Shown here: in pieces, positions 61,409 through 64,000 of the stretch
How positions within the stretch are numbered: the stretch's first letter is position 1
Layout of the letters: the number at the start of each line of letters is the position of its first letter
Assembly (NCBI RefSeq): GCF_036785885.1
Contig: NC_092329.1
Span: forward strand, 1,116,001-1,180,000
Direction: 5' to 3'
DNA length: 64,000 nucleotides
Source of the DNA: Coffea arabica
Lineage: Eukaryota > Streptophyta > Magnoliopsida > Gentianales > Rubiaceae
Notes under the pieces: model-generated
The model's database searches: none
The model's input: only the letters and a program-made list of their open reading frames with translations
What the model was told of the DNA's origin: nothing
Translations under genes and position numbers: made by a program

Positions 61409-64000
61409 TGATAGAGCCGTTATTTGGCACGTTTTGCATTGTCATCTTGTCCTAATTTTGGCTATTCATGGTGCTAAGAAAGGGGATTTCACTCATATTT
61501 GACATTTGTGTGAATTGTAGGTGGTTAGCATTAAAATGATATCGCGGGGAAAAATTTCCAGAAGACTTTTCACTTCAGAGCGTGGCCACGCCTTAGAAGG
61601 AGGACGAAACCGAAAGCCGGACCGTGGTCCACGTGAACCCGAAGCATTGGATTAAAACTCTAAAGGAAATAGCTTTTGTGAGATGAAATTGCTCCAGACG
61701 TCTCTGCCTTTGACTTGGTGTGCGGCGGCTATATAAAGAAAAGAAAAGCAAGATTGGGACAACAACTTTTTAGCCTTAGCTTTAATTTTTCTTTTCCTAC
61801 TTTTTGTCAGCGGCTTTGTCCTGGCTTTTCCGTTGCTTTTGTTTCGCCTGCGGCTAGCGGCCAGACATTAAAGATTTCTGCGGTGGGCTCTGTACAACGG
61901 AGACCCTTCTTCACTTTTTGCTTTTGACTTTTCTAAATTCCGTGAGATTCCTCTTGTGCTTTTCCAATTTTTCGGAAATCAATTTAATGTACTCAACTAA
62001 ATCACGCGGGATTGACACGATGAGAAGCGGCTAATTTCCTCCTCTACCCAAAGGGTGACGCAAGGACGCGGTCCATAATATCTGTGAGATCTAATCGAAT
62101 CTTCATTATTTCTTCCAATTTATTGCTATTCGTGTGTTTCCTGAATTAATTGTTCATGAGTATTTTATTAATTGAATATCAACGGCCGGATATTTGATTT
62201 AATTTAATAGCCTACTGCCACGTTAATTAAATAGAATCCGTAATTGTTCATTTAATTGACACCCCGTGGCAACCACCATAATTGGCTTTATGATGGGGAA
62301 TTAAATTCCTACGGTCGTACCTAGGGTTGTTATCTGGTTAGAGAAGCAGTCAATGGTCGTACCTTGACTGTCGAAAAGGTAAGGAAGAACTGGTTGTCAG
62401 AGCTTATTGATAGCTATAACCAATCTAGTGATGAATGGGTGAAATATCTTTGCATCGATGAACATTTAATTGGACCGTACCTGAGCAGTTGATCCTTTGG
62501 GTGGAATTTTGTTAATTGCTATTTTTAGTGAATTGTGCCTTGTGAGTTAGTTTTGAATTTTGTTTGTTCTATTTTATTTTGTTTTTATTTGCCTCCCATT
62601 GAAAATCCCCCAATTTTGTTCTACTGTTTTGGAAAGAAATAATTTCCTACCCGCTCCCTGTGGAATCGACCCTACTTGCCATTGTACGCAAAATTAGTAT
62701 TTTTATAGAAAAATCCGGTATATCGGATCAAGCAAACTCTTCGGGAACAGGGTGAATCAAGTAACCCATTGCACACCTAGGGTCCCTGCTCCAATACTTG
62801 GATTGGTTCTATAATTATTTAATTGAGGTAGTAATTAGGACTTTTTAGTAATTATTATTGCACAGGTTAGGCACCTGTCAATTTTTGGCGCCGTTGCCGG
62901 GGAGTAGGCGTTTGGATTATTTGTTTCTTTTCAAATTCAGTTTTTATTTTTATTTTATTCTTCTTGGTATTTTTGCTAGTTTATGCCCCATTCTTCTCGC
63001 ACAGGTGGATTGGTATACGATCCTGAGGTTGAGAAGGCAGCGCGTAAGCGGAGGCAAGAGACCAAGAGGCAAAAAGAAGGGCACTTAATTGCTACAAACG
63101 AGTCAGCGGAAGACGAAGTAAGCATGGCCAACACCCAAACATTGAGGGAGCTGGCTGCCCCGGAGCTGACTCACCAGCCCTTGTGCATCACATTCCCCAC
63201 TATGGCTGAGAATACTGCTTTCGAACTGAAGTCGGGGTTGATTCAGCTCCTACCTGCTTTCCATGGTCTTTCGGGCGAAGAACCCCACAAGCACGTCAAG
63301 GAGTTCGAGGTGGTTTGCTCTAGTATGAACTCAAGGATGCAGCTAAAGATTGGCTGTACTACCTACCAGCAGGTAGTATTACCACATGGGTGCAGCTGAA
63401 AAAGAAATTCTTGGAAAAATTCTTCCCTGCATCCCGAGTTGCGAGTTTGAGGAAGGAGATCTGCGACATTAAGCAATATCCCGGTGAGTCCTTGTATGAA
63501 TACTGGAAAAGGTTTAACAAGTTGTGCACTAGATGCCCGCAGCATCAAATTAGTGAGCAACTGTTAATCCAATACTTCTATGAAGGGCTCCAACCAACAG
63601 ATAGGAGTATCATTGATACTGCGAGTGGGGGAGCACTTGCAAACAAGACACCGAGGGAAGCGTGGGAGCTCATCGAAGCCATGGCAGAGAACTCCCAGCA
63701 ATTTGGCTTACGTGAGAGCAACCCTCCCCGTAGAGTCAACGAGGTGGAGACGTCATCCCTTCAGCAGCAGATATCGGAGCTAACATCCGTTGTTCGACAA
63801 TTAGTGGTGGGAAATGTGCCCCAAGTAAAGGCCTGTGGAATCTGCACAAACATGGGTCACCATACTGACTCATGCCCTATATTGCAAGAGGATGGGGTTG
63901 AGCAAGTGAACATGGCTGGAGGCGTGCCCGCGCCTCGTAGGCAATACGATCCGTATTCCAACACGTACAATCCAGGTTGGAGAGATCACCCCAATCTCAG
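61409..64000 (+). mobile_element. Ty3/gypsy (Athila-like) retrotransposon, 5' part
   Basis: 5' LTR about 61409-62880, from TGATAG to CTGTCA, so the ends form a short near-inverted repeat. It is followed by a primer binding site at about 62886-62903 (TGGCGCCGTTGCCGGGGA), complementary to the 3' end of tRNA-Asp as known for Athila-like elements. A gag region runs from about 62983 to the end of the window, with LLPAFHGLSGEEPHKHVKEF, EQLLIQYFYEGL and a CCHC-type knuckle (CGICTNMGHHTDSCP). Pol, the 3' LTR and the right target site are outside the window. The visible gag appears broken about once. It looks fairly young because LTR ends, primer site and gag are well kept. Confidence 0.8.
62886..62903 (+). 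other. Primer binding site (tRNA-Asp type) of the Ty3/gypsy element
   Basis: Lies five bases after the 5' LTR end and matches the tRNA-Asp complement used by Athila-type elements. It fixes the LTR boundary and the orientation of the element. Confidence 0.75.

Overview
The window is nuclear DNA of a flowering plant, most likely a eudicot. It is AT-rich, its genes have many GT-AG introns, and it holds plant-only families: a GH3 amido-synthetase, a PLS-type pentatricopeptide (PPR) protein, a thionin-like peptide and plant-type GH5 and GH9 wall hydrolases. Plant MITEs and Ty3/gypsy relics lie between the genes. I cannot fix the species; an asterid is only a guess. All exon boundaries below were inferred by hand from GT/AG sites, reading phase and family resemblance.

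Layout. 206-13166 (+): a 14-exon SCYL2-type pseudokinase gene (931 aa) linked to clathrin traffic. 13.95-15.2 kb: a very old LTR-like relic. 15249-17173 (-): a 5-exon endo-beta-mannanase. 19.6-20.5 kb: a small foldback insertion and a Mutator-type MITE with a 9-bp target duplication. 21390-24412 (+): a 4-exon GH3 acyl-acid-amido synthetase. 25060-25688: a foldback repeat made of tRNA/SINE-like arms around a 162-bp tandem duplication. 26362-28524 (-): a second mannanase with the same intron positions and phases as the first. 28.5-37.6 kb: 9 kb without genes, holding MITE-like repeats, simple repeats and a decayed LINE RNase-H-like piece. 37785-40302 (+): a 5-exon secreted GH9 endoglucanase. 41305-45427 (-): an 8-exon eIF3 subunit I gene with a frame-breaking 7-bp duplication. 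46695-47217 (+): a thionin-like cysteine-rich secreted peptide. About 47891-48562 (+): the C-terminal part of a carboxylesterase. 51485-53746 (-): a PPR gene with one in-frame stop. 57101-58934 (-): a small RRM protein. 60.1 kb to the end: a Tourist-type MITE, a broken Ty3/gypsy gag piece on the minus strand and, against it, the 5' LTR, primer site and gag region of an Athila-like Ty3/gypsy element that runs off the window.

How the genes relate. There is no operon-like logic. The clearest functional group is wall-polysaccharide hydrolysis: two mannanases, probably from a local duplication, with GH3 lying between them, and a GH9 endoglucanase about 9 kb further on. Three host genes (eIF3i, PPR, carboxylesterase) look damaged in this copy. 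Each damage is a single event or a truncation, so the first question is whether it is real, allelic or an assembly error.
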